A stretch of 6,137 nucleotides of DNA from Variovorax sp. (GTDB lineage Bacteria > Pseudomonadota > Gammaproteobacteria > Burkholderiales > Burkholderiaceae_C). The position numbers and the translations under genes are program-made. A model generated the notes under the pieces. The model was not told where the DNA came from and did not search any database. It saw only the letters and a list, made by a program, of their open reading frames with translations. Of the stretch, positions 5,547-6,137 are shown piece after piece; within the stretch, counting starts at the first letter, position 1; the number at the start of each line of letters is the position of its first letter. The DNA lies in NCBI GenBank assembly GCA_028292835.1, contig JAQGLP010000311.1, forward strand, positions 1 through 6,137. The letters run 5' to 3'.

Positions 5547-5656
5547 TTCCCGATCGCCAGAAAGCGATCGGGAGGCTGCGGGGGTGCACCGGGAGGCTCC
5601 GCAGCCGGGGAGCCGGGTGCTATGGAGCCAGGAGTGCGCCGACCGGGTCGGGCTCT
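5547..5656. other. cluster of hairpins, possible structured RNA
   Basis: Hairpin A (5548-5573) has ten perfect pairs, TCCCGATCGC with GCGATCGGGA, around the loop CAGAAA, plus a T-G pair outside. Hairpin B (5574-5606) starts on the next base: GGCTGCGG pairs with CCGCAGCC around a 17-nt loop that contains the palindrome GGTGCACC. Hairpin C is CCGAC/GTCGG (5639-5651, loop CGG). An alternative outer pairing, GAGCC (5625-5629) with GGCTC (5651-5655), competes with it for base 5651. Stems this long in tandem suggest a transcribed structured RNA or repeat, on either strand. Nothing identifies a known RNA family. Confidence 0.4.
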
Positions 5657-5717
5657 ACATCACTGAAGCAACTACTGGCACTGTCCACGGACCGGACTCC
5701 GAAATTGAGATGCGCGG

Positions 5718-5726
5718 ATTATGGCA
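5718..5726 (-). promoter_or_regulatory. candidate extended -10 promoter on the minus strand
   Basis: Read on the minus strand the sequence is TGCCATAAT, an extended -10 (TGn) plus CATAAT matching five of six consensus bases. At 17-nt spacing the -35 position reads TGCGAA, a poor match, so any activity would rely on the extended -10. It would start a transcript near 5711 running through the hairpin cluster towards the small ORF at 5392. Confidence 0.3.
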
Positions 5727-5789
5727 CCGCCGCAGGCGCCTTCGCATGGAGTAAGCTGACACAAAACAACCCTTCGCAGGAGACCGACC

Positions 5790-6137
5790 ATGAGCGATCC
5801 GAGCAAACCCTTTGCATTCAGCAACTTCGTGCCGGGCTTCGATTTCCTGAAGAACATCGCTTCGGGCGGCGGCGGCACGGGCGGCGCCTTGGCGGGCCTG
5901 CCGGGGATCTCCAGCTGGGTCGCGCCGACGCTGAGCGTCGAGGAGGTCGACAAGCGCATCCAGGAACTCAAGGCGGTCCAGTTCTGGCTCGACCAGAACG
6001 TCAACGCGCTCAAGGCGACGGTGCAGGCGCTCGAAGTGCAGAAGATGACGCTGTCGACGCTCAAGGGCATGAACGTGCGCATGGAAGACCTGGCCGGCGC
6101 CTTCACGCGCAATGCCGGCAGCGCCATGCCGGGCGCC
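5790..6137 (+). CDS. phaM: PhaM-family polyhydroxyalkanoate granule protein, N-terminal part (3' truncated)
   Basis: 116 codons are present and the frame is open at the window end. AGGAG at 5778-5782 lies 7 nt before the ATG. The conserved PhaM N-terminus is visible: an FVPGFDFLKNI segment (13-23), a Gly-rich linker (26-37), then P39-G-I-S-S-W-V-A-P-T-L-S-V-E-E-V-D-K-R-I-Q-E-L (to L60) and F65-W-L-D-Q-N-V-N. A helical, probably coiled-coil stretch runs to about residue 96. In Ralstonia eutropha PhaM activates the PHA synthase PhaC1, binds granules and DNA, and helps distribute PHB granules at division. Its C-terminus there has Lys/Ala-rich DNA-binding repeats, which would lie beyond this window. 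The gene appears to be the first of its transcription unit; no link to the copper operon is evident. Confidence 0.85.
   Translation, partial: MSDPSKPFAFSNFVPGFDFLKNIASGGGGTGGALAGLPGISSWVAPTLSVEEVDKRIQELKAVQFWLDQNVNALKATVQALEVQKMTLSTLKGMNVRMEDLAGAFTRNAGSAMPGA

Larger units (their letters stand above)
5393..5789. other. gene-poor stretch upstream of phaM
   Basis: No convincing coding sequence is seen. A plus-strand frame from GTG 5449 to 5754 is open, but the GTG touches its purine-rich site and the product is low-complexity and Arg/Glu-rich without domain signs. Base composition is less GC-rich than the genes, especially near 5650-5710 and 5755-5775. The stretch holds the hairpin cluster at about 5547-5656, a possible minus-strand promoter, and presumably the phaM promoter, which I could not locate. 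Confidence 0.5.

Noticed and set aside
5449..5754. Plus-strand frame of 101 residues starting at GTG 5449
   Set aside because: The GTG overlaps the end of the purine-rich AGGAGG, leaving no spacing. The product is polar and low-complexity, and the region is occupied by perfect hairpins.

Overview
The window is about 70% GC with strongly GC-biased third codon positions. A PhaM-type polyhydroxyalkanoate (PHA) granule gene, a Bordetella-like copper operon and short GCTAT-N7-ATAGC palindromes together suggest a betaproteobacterium of the order Burkholderiales. Comamonadaceae such as Variovorax fit best, but this placement is inferred from gene content and style only.

Layout. 1-204 is the 3' end of a branched-chain-amino-acid type (LivF-like) ABC transporter ATPase. 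298-1143 is an exported SGNH/GDSL-type hydrolase whose start is uncertain. 1194-5049 is a three-gene same-strand operon: a DUF2946 protein of the CruR type (1194-1565), a TonB-dependent outer-membrane receptor starting at a TTG codon (1644-4019), and a secreted fusion of a YcnI/DUF1775 domain with a PCu(A)C copper-chaperone domain (4141-5049). 5050-5789 has no confident gene. It holds a weak terminator-like hairpin, a small minus-strand ORF with a very good ribosome binding site (5189-5392), a cluster of hairpins (about 5547-5656) and a possible minus-strand promoter (5718-5726). 5790 to the window end is the N-terminal part of phaM.

How the genes work together. The central operon has the same layout as the Bordetella pertussis bp2923-bfrG-bp2921 operon. 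There the DUF2946 leader protein (CruR) senses copper during its own translation through a CxxC motif. Translation stalls at a C-terminal RAPP motif, and relief of that stall by copper allows Rho-dependent termination before the receptor gene. This window has the CxxC (C70-P-L-C73) and a variant arrest motif, RGPP, seven residues before the end. It also has a C-rich, G-poor stretch at the end of the leader ORF, a 29-nt hairpin, and a small hairpin covering half of the receptor Shine-Dalgarno. The likely picture is copper-repressed expression of an outer-membrane copper (or copper-chelate) importer and a periplasmic copper carrier.

The most unusual sequence-level observation is a pair of small palindromic repeats in this operon. 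One lies directly after the cruR stop. The other lies inside the signal-peptide coding sequence of the YcnI-PCu(A)C gene. Both are flanked by imperfect direct repeats, which suggests insertion of a tiny repetitive element, with the second copy becoming part of an export signal.
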